A DNA stretch of 64,000 nt, from assembly GCF_000812665.2 (NCBI RefSeq), contig NZ_CP014327.1:1827501-1891500 (forward strand), read 5' to 3'. Positions 36,642-45,462 of this stretch are shown one piece after another. Position numbers and translations under genes: made by a program. Under the pieces are notes generated by a model, which searched no databases, was not told the origin of the DNA, and saw nothing but the letters and a program-made list of their open reading frames with translations. The stretch comes from Falsihalocynthiibacter arcticus. GTDB taxonomy: Bacteria; Pseudomonadota; Alphaproteobacteria; Rhodobacterales; Rhodobacteraceae. The number at the start of each line of letters is the position of its first letter. The first letter of the stretch is position 1.

Positions 36642-37292
36642 CTAGTCCCACTCAACGCCGAATTCGCGCACCAGCCCTTGAATCTGCGCCTCGCTCAGAA
36701 GGTTTGGCGTCATGCCGCGTGTCAGCAAGGCGAGTTTGGCGGTTTCTTCCAATTCTTCCATCGCGTTGGCTGCGGCCTCAAGGTCCTTGCCAGCGACCAC
36801 AGGGCCGTGATGGGCCAAAACGACGGCGCTGCGCTTGCCTGCGAGCCCACGGATGGCACCGCCCATCGCCGGATCACCGGGCATGAAATACGGCAGTAGG
36901 GCCACTTTCCCAAGGCGCATGATCCCGTAGGCGGTGATCGGCGGCAACATGTTGTCAGGGTCGGTGTCGGGCAGGGTAGAGAGCGCCACAGAGTGGCAGG
37001 AATGCAAATGGACAATCGCCCCCGCCTTCGCGCCGCGTGTGTCATAGAAGGCCTCGTGGAGGGCCATTTCCTTCGTTGGCTTGTCGCCGTCGATATGGCT
37101 CAATTGCGCATTAAAACGCGACAGTCGCGCAGGATCAAGGCGGCCAAAGCAACTCCCCGTTGGCGTAACCAAAAGCCCGCCATCCTCGGTGCGCGCGGAA
37201 ATATTGCCACTGGCCCCACTGGTGAGGCCGCGATCAAAAAGCGATTTGGCAATGGTGCAAATATCTTCGCGTAAGCGCGTTTCTGGTGTCAT
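36642..37292 (-). CDS. otnC: class II aldolase/adducin protein, 3-oxo-tetronate 4-phosphate decarboxylase type
   Basis: 216-residue zinc enzyme of the fuculose-aldolase fold. SGASGNISARTEDG near residue 25 binds phosphate, AIVHLHSCHSVAL near 92 supplies the two zinc His with an inserted Ser-Cys pair, and VVLAHHGPVVAG near 155 the third His. HLHSxHS is the pattern I associate with OtnC-type decarboxylases rather than FucA. The usual partner kinase OtnK is not nearby, so the role is provisional. Divergent from nothing; likely a single gene, 15 bp after mgsA's upstream end. Confidence 0.75.
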   Translation of the reverse strand: MTPETRLREDICTIAKSLFDRGLTSGASGNISARTEDGGLLVTPTGSCFGRLDPARLSRFNAQLSHIDGDKPTKEMALHEAFYDTRGAKAGAIVHLHSCHSVALSTLPDTDPDNMLPPITAYGIMRLGKVALLPYFMPGDPAMGGAIRGLAGKRSAVVLAHHGPVVAGKDLEAAANAMEELEETAKLALLTRGMTPNLLSEAQIQGLVREFGVEWD

Positions 37293-37307
37293 GTCTGCCT
37301 CGTGGGG

Positions 37308-37694
37308 TTATTTTGGAGTGTCAAAATGGGCCAGAACCGCGTCTGCCGTCGTTTTATTCACAGCCAAGTTCGTGTCATACAGAATCGCAAGCCGCAGCAA
37401 TGATTTTACGTCAACATCGTGGGGTAGGGCCGAGAGAGGATCGACAAAAAACACAAGCCCGTCGAGCCTCTCCTCCGCGATCATAGCGCCAAGCTGCGCA
37501 TCGCCCCCCAAAGGGCCGCTTTTGAGGAGTGTTATGTCCAGCCCCAATTCCGTATGCAGCCGCCCCCCCGTGGTCCCTGTGGCAAATAGGCGATGCTTAG
37601 ACAGCTCCGCCACCCGTGGGCGTGCCCATTCTATCAGCGCGTCTTTCATGCCGTCATGCGCCACAAGGGCAAGAGATTTTTGGTGGGCGGGCAT
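37308..37694 (-). CDS. mgsA: methylglyoxal synthase
   Basis: 128 residues; converts dihydroxyacetone phosphate to methylglyoxal plus phosphate, a relief valve when sugar phosphates pile up. LALVAHDGMKDALIEWA starts the fold, ATGTTGG binds phosphate, GPLGGDAQLGAMI has the catalytic Asp, and DPLSALPHDVDVKSLLRLA is the family signature with the His. Short relative to E. coli's 152 residues but with all motifs. Start MPAHQKSLALV at 37694; the upstream frame runs through the tRNA. Confidence 0.93.
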   Translation of the reverse strand: MPAHQKSLALVAHDGMKDALIEWARPRVAELSKHRLFATGTTGGRLHTELGLDITLLKSGPLGGDAQLGAMIAEERLDGLVFFVDPLSALPHDVDVKSLLRLAILYDTNLAVNKTTADAVLAHFDTPK

Positions 37695-37906
37695 CCTGTG
37701 CTCCTGCAAAACATTCGGTTGCCTTTGGGTAAGACCCCCGGCGCGCCCTGTCAATAAACCGCGTGTTTTCAGGAAGCGCCCGTGCTTATGCTCCCTGCGT
37801 AAGAGGGGACAGGCTACGAGACGACGTCTTCGCAGAAACAGTTCGAAGCTTCGTACATCCTCTAAACTAGGGGGAAATCTAACGATAGCAGATTTTCTAA
37901 ATTCTA

Positions 37907-37982
<76 letters not shown>

Positions 37983-38062
37983 ATCCTGCAACAAGGGGTT
38001 GCGAGGTGCTGTTTAGGTAAGCGCGGGGAGGAGATCAAGGGAAAAAATCCCCGCGCAAAAGA

Positions 38063-38392
38063 TTAATTGTCGTCGTCGGGCGCCGCGACGTCTGCAATCT
38101 CGTCGAGAGGCACAGTGTCGTCATCGTCGTCGTCCTCAATGAAGTCATCTTCGAGATCAACTTCATCAACTTCATCATCATCCTCTAGAACGACAACTTC
38201 TTCTTTTTCGGCATCTTTGGACGCGGTTTCGGCATCGGCCTTATCCGCCATCATGGTGCGTGCTTTCGACGAGGTGTCGATAACAACTTCTTCACCCGTG
38301 TAAGGGCTAATGATTGGTTTATTGTTTAGGTCGTAAAACCGCTTGCCGGTCGTTGGGCAAACACGTTTAATACCCCATTCTTCTTTGGGCAT
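38063..38392 (-). CDS. FYDLN acid domain protein (TIGR02300 type)
   Basis: 109 residues. The N-terminus MPKEEWGIKRVCPTTGKRFY continues with DLN, the family's name motif, in a short zinc-ribbon-like segment (single Cys here). Next is IISPYTGEEVVID, then the last 60 residues are mostly Asp and Glu with runs of five or more Asp. Known from many alphaproteobacteria, always with an acidic tail; function unknown. Start at 38392; upstream in-frame sequence has no homology. Confidence 0.9.
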   Translation of the reverse strand: MPKEEWGIKRVCPTTGKRFYDLNNKPIISPYTGEEVVIDTSSKARTMMADKADAETASKDAEKEEVVVLEDDDEVDEVDLEDDFIEDDDDDDTVPLDEIADVAAPDDDN

Positions 38393-38548
38393 GGTTGTCC
38401 CCTTCAAGCTATCTAGAATTTCAGAGTTGAAGCCAACTGCCACAACATGGATAGGGTGTCAAAGGCTTTTAAAGATAGTAAGGGTAAGAAGCGGTTTTTC
38501 TCGTACACTTTTACGAAGTGTGAAACGATTTGTTAACTTGGAGGGGCG

Positions 38549-39241
38549 ATGGACCGCCTATTATTACCTGGCGAGCCTCAGCTTGAAGTAACCCTGCGTC
38601 GCTCAGCGCAGGCCAAGAGGCTCAGTCTGCGTGTTTCGCGCCTTGACGGGCGGGTGACGTTGACGATGCCCAAGCGGGCAAAAGAGCGGGAAGCCATTGC
38701 TTTTGCATATGAAAAAGCGGACTGGATCCGCGGCCATCTTGTGGCGCGTCCTGAAAATTTGGTGCCCCAAATTGGCGGCTGGGTGTGGTTCCGTGGGGCC
38801 AAGATTCCCATCGTTGAGGGCAGGGGGCGGGCGGCAAAATTCGTCGAGGGGGCCATATATGTGCCGATTGAGGTGCAAAAGGTGCCTATTCGGGTCGCGA
38901 GCTTCCTAAAACTTGCTGCGCGCGTCGATTTGACCGAGGCCAGCGAAGGATTCGCCTACGACTTAGGGGTGAGCTTAGGGCGAATTTCCTTGCGCGACAC
39001 ACGTTCGCGGTGGGGATCTTGCGCACATGACGGAAAATTGATGTACAGCTGGCGCCTCGTTATGGCTCCACCCTACGTATTGCGCTATGTCGCGGCGCAT
39101 GAGGTGGCCCACCGCTTAGAGATGAACCATTCCGCTGATTTTTGGGCCGTTGTCCAGCGAATTTTCCCCAACCATAAAGAAGCCCGCAATTGGCTGCGTG
39201 TTCACGGCGAAGAATTGCATCAGTTTCGTTTCACGGATTGA
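38549..39241 (+). CDS. DUF45/SprT-like zinc metallopeptidase
   Basis: 230 residues, full length for the family. The N-terminal beta domain (RRSAQAKRLSLRVSRLDGRV) is followed by the helical catalytic domain: RDTRSRWGSCAHDGKLMYS, VAAHEVAHRLEMNHSADFW (HExxH plus third His) and FPNHKEARNWLR. It is cytoplasmic as no signal peptide exists. Adjacent to the FYDLN gene, divergent by 156 bp. The intact copy shows what the broken paralogue at 24926 has lost. Confidence 0.88.
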   Translation: MDRLLLPGEPQLEVTLRRSAQAKRLSLRVSRLDGRVTLTMPKRAKEREAIAFAYEKADWIRGHLVARPENLVPQIGGWVWFRGAKIPIVEGRGRAAKFVEGAIYVPIEVQKVPIRVASFLKLAARVDLTEASEGFAYDLGVSLGRISLRDTRSRWGSCAHDGKLMYSWRLVMAPPYVLRYVAAHEVAHRLEMNHSADFWAVVQRIFPNHKEARNWLRVHGEELHQFRFTD

Positions 39242-39254
39242 CGTAGATCTGTTT

Positions 39255-39264
39255 TGTGATCACA
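39255..39264. promoter_or_regulatory. TGTGATCACA palindrome before the GntR gene
   Basis: Perfect 10-bp palindrome ending 8 bp before ATG 39273, inside the translation initiation area. The same core, paired, is upstream of sucC and sdhC. Position suits autorepression. Confidence 0.6.
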
Positions 39265-39272
39265 TTGGTTTT

Positions 39273-39914
39273 ATGCAGACAAACAGCCGCCAAAATGACG
39301 CCCTCCACGAGCAAATCTATCGCCACCTGCGGGCGAAGATCATGCATGGAGAGCTTGCGCCCGGTCAGTCGCTAACCTTGCGGGGTTTGGGGGCGGAATA
39401 TGGCGTGTCGATGACCCCCGTTCGGGAGGCCGCGCGGCGTTTGGTGGCAGAAGGGGCGTTGACGCTTTCCTCATCTGGGCGGATTTCAACGCCTGAACTG
39501 TCTAACGAGCGGATCGAAGAGCTGGCCGCATTGCGGGCGCTGCTAGAGCCTGAATTGTCAAGTCGCGCGCTACCACGTGCGCATATGGCCTTGATAGAAC
39601 GCTTGCAGACCATCAACGTTTCAATTGCTGAACATATCGCAAAACAGGATGCCGTTGGCTATATCCGCACCAACTTGGAATTCCATAGAACGCTTTATTT
39701 ACGTGCTCAAGCGCCTGCTATTTTGGCGATGACGGAAACTGTTTGGCTTCAACTTGGACCAACGATGCGCGCCCTCTACGGGAAATTACGCCGTACCGAG
39801 ACGCCACGAAATCACCGTCTTATTGTTGCGGCTCTGCGTGCAGGGGACGAGCCAGGCTTGCGTCTGGCCATTCGCACCGATGTGACCCAAGGGTTGCGCC
39901 TATTGGCGAGTTAA
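39273..39914 (+). CDS. GntR-family regulator, FadR/FCD type; candidate TCA-operon regulator
   Basis: 213 residues. The winged helix (about residues 10-70) includes LTLRGLGAEYGVSMTPVREA and a following recognition wing. The FCD domain begins near residue 80 (ELAALRALLEPELSSRAL) and has NLEFHRTLYLRA and NHRLIVAALRAGDEP as metal/ligand helices. ATG 39273 is used because the HTH begins about ten residues later. TGTGATCACA just upstream equals the half-sites of the paired operators at sucC and sdhC, so self-regulation and TCA control are plausible but untested. Confidence 0.85.
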   Translation: MQTNSRQNDALHEQIYRHLRAKIMHGELAPGQSLTLRGLGAEYGVSMTPVREAARRLVAEGALTLSSSGRISTPELSNERIEELAALRALLEPELSSRALPRAHMALIERLQTINVSIAEHIAKQDAVGYIRTNLEFHRTLYLRAQAPAILAMTETVWLQLGPTMRALYGKLRRTETPRNHRLIVAALRAGDEPGLRLAIRTDVTQGLRLLAS

Positions 39915-40297
39915 CGGCCTTCCCCTCGATCCATATGTTTGTAAGAATTTGAGAGTGTTCGAATCAGCTTTGGGCTATTTCTTCGAATGCCGGTAGATGG
40001 GACGCATCCACGAGATGCTATTCGGTTGTTTATTTGTAAAATTACAGCCGCATATCTATAAATTCATTTGATTTAGGAGCATAATTGTAGCAATGTTTGG
40101 TCGGTGGCGCTGGGGGTATAGCTTTTATCGCCTTGTTTTTGTTAGTTAAAAAGTTGAGGAATTGAATTCCTCTCTCTCTTCGCGGATTATTTGTAAATAT
40201 TTGTATTGAAGGTTGTAAGGCTGGGCGTTATGTTTTTTCAAACGCCGAACCCTGAAATGCGTCCAGAAGCGTAGCAACGCTAGGATGATCCAGACGG
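39915..40297. promoter_or_regulatory. 383-bp intergenic region with TTTGTAAA-type operators
   Basis: No gene. It contains GTTTATTTGTAAAATTACA at 40029-40047, matching 18 of 19 bases of the kdgF-side site, and TATTTGTAAATATTTGTA at 40188-40205. This is probably the old control region of the decayed ABC/lyase operon and still looks intact. Confidence 0.55.
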
Positions 40298-41083
40298 GTG
40301 GAAATTACCGCGCAGGTTGGCGATAGAAATCGACGAGTTGTTTGGGAGGCAGATTTGTTAGGTGTTCAACTAAACAAAATCGTCGAGAAATTTGGCGCCA
40401 TACAAGCTGTTCACGGGACCGATTTGAAGGTCAAACCCAAGGATCGCGATGTGGCGATGGTTTTCCAAAACTCTGCGCTCTACCTCCACCCAATTGTGGC
40501 AGAAAATATCGCGTTTGGCCTCGAAATTCGTAAAATGCCAAAGGGCGAAAGTAAGGAAATCGTCGCTGCTGTTGGCGAGACACTTGGGTTGATCGAGGAC
40601 TTTGAGCGGCGGCCAGCGGGCCTCTCTGGGGGGCAAAGACACCCTGTTGCAATGGGGCGTGCAATCGTTCACCGCCCAGAAGTTTCTCTGTTTGATGAAC
40701 TTCGGTCAAATCTGGACGCCAGGCTGCAGACGCAAATGCGCATCGAGCTTAAACGGCTTAACAAACGTCTTGGTGCGACCTCCATATACGTGACGCACGA
40801 TCAGGCCGAAGCCATAACTTCGGCGGATTGTATCGTCGTTACGTGCAATGGGTGCATTGAGCAAAACAGTGGTGGTATAGTCATGCCAATTGAGTTGGAC
40901 TCGGTGGAAACCTTGGGCTCTGAAGCGCTTTGGCATTCGGAAGTTGACGATGTTTCCTTCGTGCCCAAAGTTCAAACGCATGGGGAAATTCCCCGTCTCA
41001 AAGCACTCTATGTCGATACGTCTCGGATTAAAGTTTTTGGTATAAAAACGGGCCGTGCCATCGGCCTCCCTGAAAACACATAG
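40298..41083 (+). pseudogene. sugar ABC transporter ATPase (UgpC/MsmX type) lacking Walker A
   Basis: 261-codon open frame. NKIVEKFGAIQAVHGTDLKV is a normal N-terminus, but the next residues are PKDRDVAMVFQNSALYLHP: the roughly 55 residues with the GxSGCGKST Walker A loop are gone. The signature LSGGQRHPVAMGRAIV is altered, Walker B reads VSLFDELRSNLD (the Glu-Pro-Leu pattern is broken), while VTHDQAEAITSAD is normal. The C-terminal regulatory part is short. It cannot bind ATP properly. First gene of the relic operon. Confidence 0.85.
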
Positions 41084-41095
41084 AGGGGCCGGTTT

Positions 41096-41640
41096 ATGCG
41101 ACGACTCTCTGAAAATACGATGTGGGTTTGTCTTCACATACGGCGGGAATGGCAAATATATCTGCTGCTTGCGCCTACGGTCACTTGGTTTCTGGTTTTC
41201 TTGTATAAACCTATGTACGGCCTCCAGATTGCCTTCCCGATAACGATCATCTTAGCCTTGGCTTTCAACGAGTTCGTAATCCCTGGCCTGAAGAAAACCG
41301 CGCAAACCATCGTGTATTTGCCGCATTTTATCTCAACCGTCATTCTAGTATTTAGCAAGAGGCCGGCTTTAGTTCGATTTTGCCAACGGTCCTCGCCATG
41401 TTGATTATTCGGATCGGCAATATTCTTGAGATCGGGTTTGCGTCTATCTTCCTGCTGTATCAACCCCCAGCTTATGAAATCTCCGATGTGATTTCGAGCT
41501 TCATCTATCGTCAGAGCCTTGCTGGGGCGCAATATGATGCGGCTGCCGCTGCGGGCCTGTTCAACGCTGTCGTCGCATTTGTCCTTGTTACTACTGCCCC
41601 TACAGTCAGAAAACGCGTTTCGCGCGCTTCATTGTGGTGA
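41096..41640 (+). pseudogene. LplB-type sugar ABC permease, deleted and frameshifted
   Basis: Frame one (41096-41404) starts REWQIYLLLAPTVTWFLVF and KPMYGLQIAF, then jumps to ITIILALAFNEFVIPGLKK, missing about 80 residues. Near 41360 homology moves to another frame (SILPTVLAMLIIRIGNILE onward), ending RKRVSRASLW at 41640, the usual LplB-type C-terminus. About 180 of the usual 300 residues survive. Non-functional. Confidence 0.8.
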
Positions 41641-41650
41641 GGATAAAATC

Positions 41651-42361
41651 ATGAACCTTTACTCTCGCGGCGACAAAGCATTTGCCTATTTAAACATGGC
41701 GCTGGTGCTCGTTTTTACCCTCTCAACCCTGTATCTGTCCCTTTATATCCTCGCGGTTTCCCTCAGTTCGTGGCCTGCCGGACAGGGTACGTTAACGCCC
41801 GTACAAATGACCTTCGCTGCCTATGAGCGCTTCCTGAGCGAGCGGGCATTTTGGGTCAGCTATGGGCATGCATTCATCTACACTTTTGGGGGTTCGCATT
41901 TTAGCTTTCTGATCATCATCGGTTTTGCTGTGAACGCTTTCAACATTACCCTTTTGCGCAAATTTTTTGAAGCACTCCTTGCTTCCTCTGGGGAAGCGGC
42001 GCGTTTGGGTAGCACCAAGGTGTTCCAAGGGCTTTGGAAAGTGTTCATCCCGCTTGCAAAACCGGCAATCGCGACGATCACTCTGTCCTGTATCGTGGCG
42101 CGGTGGAACGGGATTTTCCGTGCGATGATCTTGGTGCGCGACGAAGAAACGTCGCCGGTTCAAGCCAATTTGCGCAAAATTATTGTAGAGCTTCAGGCCG
42201 ACAATGACTTCGGGGCTGTTTTGCTTACATCCGCCTTTTCGTTCGAAGCCGTCAATGCCGCGGTCATGGTCTGCTCGATCCTTATGGTTTTGATCGTTTA
42301 CCCGTTCATTCAGAAATCCTTCGACAAAGGTGTTCTTGTATGCGGGTTAAGAATGAAATGA
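41651..42361 (+). pseudogene. LplC-type sugar ABC permease with internal deletions
   Basis: Open over 236 codons, but the family has about 290. The N-terminus GDKAFAYLNMALVLVFTLS and the C-terminus YPFIQKSFDKGVLVCGLR are standard. Between them the segment with the middle transmembrane helices is lost near residues 85-105 (ITLLRKFFEALLASSGEAAR joins non-neighbouring parts). The EAA loop reads EAARLGSTKVFQGLWKVFIP. Deletions kept the frame, so a protein could be made, but a working channel is unlikely. Overlaps the next start (ATGA). Confidence 0.75.
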
Positions 42362-42995
42362 AATCAACGTGTTATTTGATGTTTGTGCGGAAATATACTA
42401 TGGTTGGGGCCGCGTTATTGTCTACGGCAATCGGACTAGCTGGTCCTGTTTTGGCGGGGGGGAGTACCTTGCGTCGGAAGAACCGATCTCATCGGATATT
42501 TTTTCCCACAAAAAACTATTCGTCTATGATGACAATTGGCCGATTGAATTGGCCACCGCTGCCGCATCAAACGTGACCCAAGGTGCGTTCAATATCATGC
42601 TCGCATCGGATGATACTCCTGACAATGTTGGTGGCCAAGCGCTCACGGAAAGCTTCAACAGACTGGGCCTAGAATTTCCTCGGAACGTCGATGAAATTTA
42701 TGCGATTTTGACAGAGTTTCGCGCTCAAGTTCCCAATAGCAACGGCCTCAAGGATGAAATTCCCGTTTTTATCCGTGAGCGGGAGGAAATGCAGCGCCTT
42801 GTGACAATGTGGGACGGCCACACATCTGGGGCGGACTTCCACAACGATTTTTATCTCAATGATGATCAAATCTGTCATGACTATATGGAAAACAGCGTCA
42901 AGGAAGGCATCAAGAACTACTCTAAATGGTACGCCGAAGGTTTGATTGACCCCGAATTTTTTATCCGTGGAGGTCGTTCGCGCGCGGGGCTGGTG
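42358..42995 (+). pseudogene. LplA-type solute-binding protein, frameshifted and truncated
   Basis: ATG 42358 opens a signal peptide (YTMVGAALLSTAIGLAGPVLA). At the seven-G run 42456-42462 the frame must shift to continue with YLASEEPISSDIFSHKKLF. The body has internal losses and keeps RLVTMWDGHTSGADF and KWYAEGLIDPEFFIRGGRSR. Near 42990 it runs in frame into the next gene, so the last 300 or so residues of the usual 520-550 are missing. Receptor of the relic transporter. Confidence 0.75.
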
Positions 42996-44644
42996 AACAT
43001 TCAATATTCACCAGCCCAAGGAGGTGAACTCGCTGAAAATCAGCCCCGATTCAATTGGTTGTCCGTTGGCCAGGAAATCGCGCATAAGACACAGTTTTTC
43101 GAAAATCTTCCGTGGACATTTTTCACCCTCGACACCGGAATGGATACAGGGAATTATTTCTGGGGCTTCGATGTCTGGGATGAAGCCGCGGGTAAGACTG
43201 AGGCGAACTGGTCCAAAATCCGCGCGTTTACAGCGATTGATACCCAAACCAAAGTGCCGCTTTCTGACCGTACGATGCTGTATGGAGGGGTGGAAGCTAG
43301 CCACCGTCGGTTGTGGATAAATTCGCGAATTCTAGCGACCTTCAAGAAGGATGTTGCCAAGGACCCGAGCTACTGTTCATGGCATGTGTTCGTTAAAAAG
43401 TCCGCCAAGAGGGGGATGGACCACGACAACATGACCGAGCCTTCACGCTATGAAAACGATCAACGCATGCCGCCTGTTTGGCGCCAACCCAATATTGACT
43501 GCCAAGAAATGGTCTATGCCATTCGCCACTTGCCCATCGCAGGAAAAGCTCTTGAAAACCCCGCCTACTTGCGGCGGGTAAAAGATTGGCTATTGCCAGC
43601 CTTTACGTGGAAAAATGATGGCGCATCGTCGCAGGCTTATACCGACGAGTGGGCGTTTCGCGGTACCGTTGCCTTGGTTTGGGGCTCTGACTGGCTCCAT
43701 GATTTGCAGTCGGAGGAGGAGCGTGTCCTTGCCCGTCACCACCTTCTTGAGCGTACCCGTCAGACGGCGGACTACCTTATCACACACGCCAATATTCAGC
43801 CTTTTCCCTACAACAGTCATGCTATGTGCGCGGTTTCCACCTTGCCTATTCCTGCCTGTATCACGATGAGGGGCGAGGGGGCGGAAGCAAAAGAATGGTT
43901 CGATCCTTCCATAAATTCCCTTTCGACCAGCTATACCCCTTGGGGCGACAACGAGGGGGGGTGGCCGAAGGACCGCATTATTGGATGCCGAGCATGGCTA
44001 ATCTGACAAATGCGGCAAATTTCGTGAGACCCTATTTTGGCATCGACCTGTACCAGCGTCCGTTTATTCAACAAACGGGTGACTTCCGCGCCTATACCAA
44101 CAGCTCGGATACGCGCAGCGCCGCCATTCAGCACCGTATGGACGACCCGAAGGAGCACACTCAATTTGTGTTCAAGTCCTCGCCTTACGACTCCATTTCC
44201 CACAGTCACGGCGACCAAAACTCGTTCTGTCTCACGGGTTTAGCCGAAGAGCGGGTAAACCACATTTATATCAAGGGAGATACAGCCAAAGCCTATAAGC
44301 ATTTCAACCTTTCCAAGACGAAGGTTCAACGCGAAATCTATTTCGTGTGTGACAGCTATTATGTGTTCGTCGACAGCATTGGTGCCGTCGAGGTCGTTGA
44401 CATAAATTGGCTGTGCCATGCAAATGACGAAGATGACGGGCTTGCCGTTTCGACGGCCCTTTATGTGAAATTCCCCAAAGAAAAACGTCATCGCATAGCA
44501 ATTTTGCTTGTTTCATATTCAATGGAGGCCCCAAAACGGGTTTTCCATTTCCTTGATGATCAAGGGTATGATCGCGATTTTTACTTCACCGACGCGGATG
44601 AAAACGCGTTTAAAATCACCATCCAAAAACTGGCGAAAGCCTAA
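42996..44644 (+). pseudogene. DUF4962/heparinase II/III-type polysaccharide lyase, frameshifted and deleted
   Basis: Begins in mid-gene with YSPAQGGELAENQPRFNWL (DUF4962 start), then DRTMLYGGVEASHRRLWIN, a long alpha-barrel part (DEWAFRGTVALVWGSDWLHD), up to GDNEGGW. After the seven-G run 43955-43961 homology moves to another frame (AEGPHYWMPSMANLTNAANF, then FGIDLYQRPFIQQTGDF) and goes on through SISHSHGDQNSFCL to a beta-sandwich end at 44644. A segment after DTRSAA is lost. The enzyme would have cleaved alginate or another uronate polymer outside the cytoplasm. Confidence 0.75.
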
Positions 44645-44682
44645 GGAATCACCCGATGTTGGGTGAATAACAGGAGCTTACT

Positions 44683-45429
44683 ATGAATCTCAAAGGAAAA
44701 ACCGCGATTGTAACTGGCGGCGGACGCGATATTGGTCGTGCTTGCGTTATGCGTTTGGCTAAAGAAGGCGCAAACGTTGCGATCAACTATTTCCAATCTT
44801 CCGAAGGTGCAGATTCAGCCGTTGCTGAAATCAAAGCAGCGGGTGGCAATGCCTTCGCAATGCAAGGCGACATGACCAAACAAAACGAAGTAAAAGCGCT
44901 CGTTGCGGCGACCGTTGAAGCTTACGGAAGCGTTGATACACTTATGCATGTGTCTGGCGGGATCGTTAAGCGTGTTTCCATCGCGGACATGACTTTGGAG
45001 CACTGGAACAAGGTTATGGAGTTGAACACAACATCGTTCTTCCTCGCCGTAAATGCAGTCATTCCGTTCCTCAATGAAGGGTCTTCTATTGTGTCGATTG
45101 CGTCGCAAGCGGGCCGCGATGGTGGTGGACCGGGTGCTGCAGTTTATGCGGCGTCCAAAGGTGCGATGACAACCTTGACCCGTGGCTTGGCCAAAGAACT
45201 TGGGCCGAAAGTTCGCGTGAATGCATTGTGTCCGGGCATGATCGACACTGATTTCCACAACATCTTCTCCAAGCCAGAAGTGCGTACGCATGTCGCTGGC
45301 ATCACCCCCTTGAAACGCGAAGGCACGCCAGACGAGGTTGCAAACTTGGCCGTATTCCTCGCGTCCGACGAAGCTTCCTTTATCACGGGTGCAAACGTCG
45401 ACATAAATGGCGGCTTGCTCTTCTCTTAA
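44683..45429 (+). CDS. SDR-family oxidoreductase, keto-uronate (DEH) reductase-like
   Basis: 248 residues, complete. TGGGRDIGRACVMRLAKEG binds NAD(P), the catalytic set is Ser in SIVSIASQAG plus YAASK, and NALCPGMIDTDF and GANVDINGGLLFS finish the fold. It lies 38 bp after the lyase relic behind GGAGCTT and probably belonged to that operon, where the expected job is reduction of 4-deoxy-5-keto-uronate to 2-keto-3-deoxygluconate. A FabG-like or other sugar reductase is possible. It is the only undamaged gene of the set. Confidence 0.8.
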   Translation: MNLKGKTAIVTGGGRDIGRACVMRLAKEGANVAINYFQSSEGADSAVAEIKAAGGNAFAMQGDMTKQNEVKALVAATVEAYGSVDTLMHVSGGIVKRVSIADMTLEHWNKVMELNTTSFFLAVNAVIPFLNEGSSIVSIASQAGRDGGGPGAAVYAASKGAMTTLTRGLAKELGPKVRVNALCPGMIDTDFHNIFSKPEVRTHVAGITPLKREGTPDEVANLAVFLASDEASFITGANVDINGGLLFS

Positions 45430-45436
45430 GCAGCGC

Positions 45437-45462
45437 GGCCACAGCCTTTCTGGGCTGTGGCC
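45437..45462 (+). terminator. perfect hairpin after the SDR gene
   Basis: GGCCACAGCC (45437-45446) and GGCTGTGGCC (45453-45462) pair over 10 bp. No T-run follows, so termination may be weak; it lies 8 bp after the stop. Confidence 0.6.
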
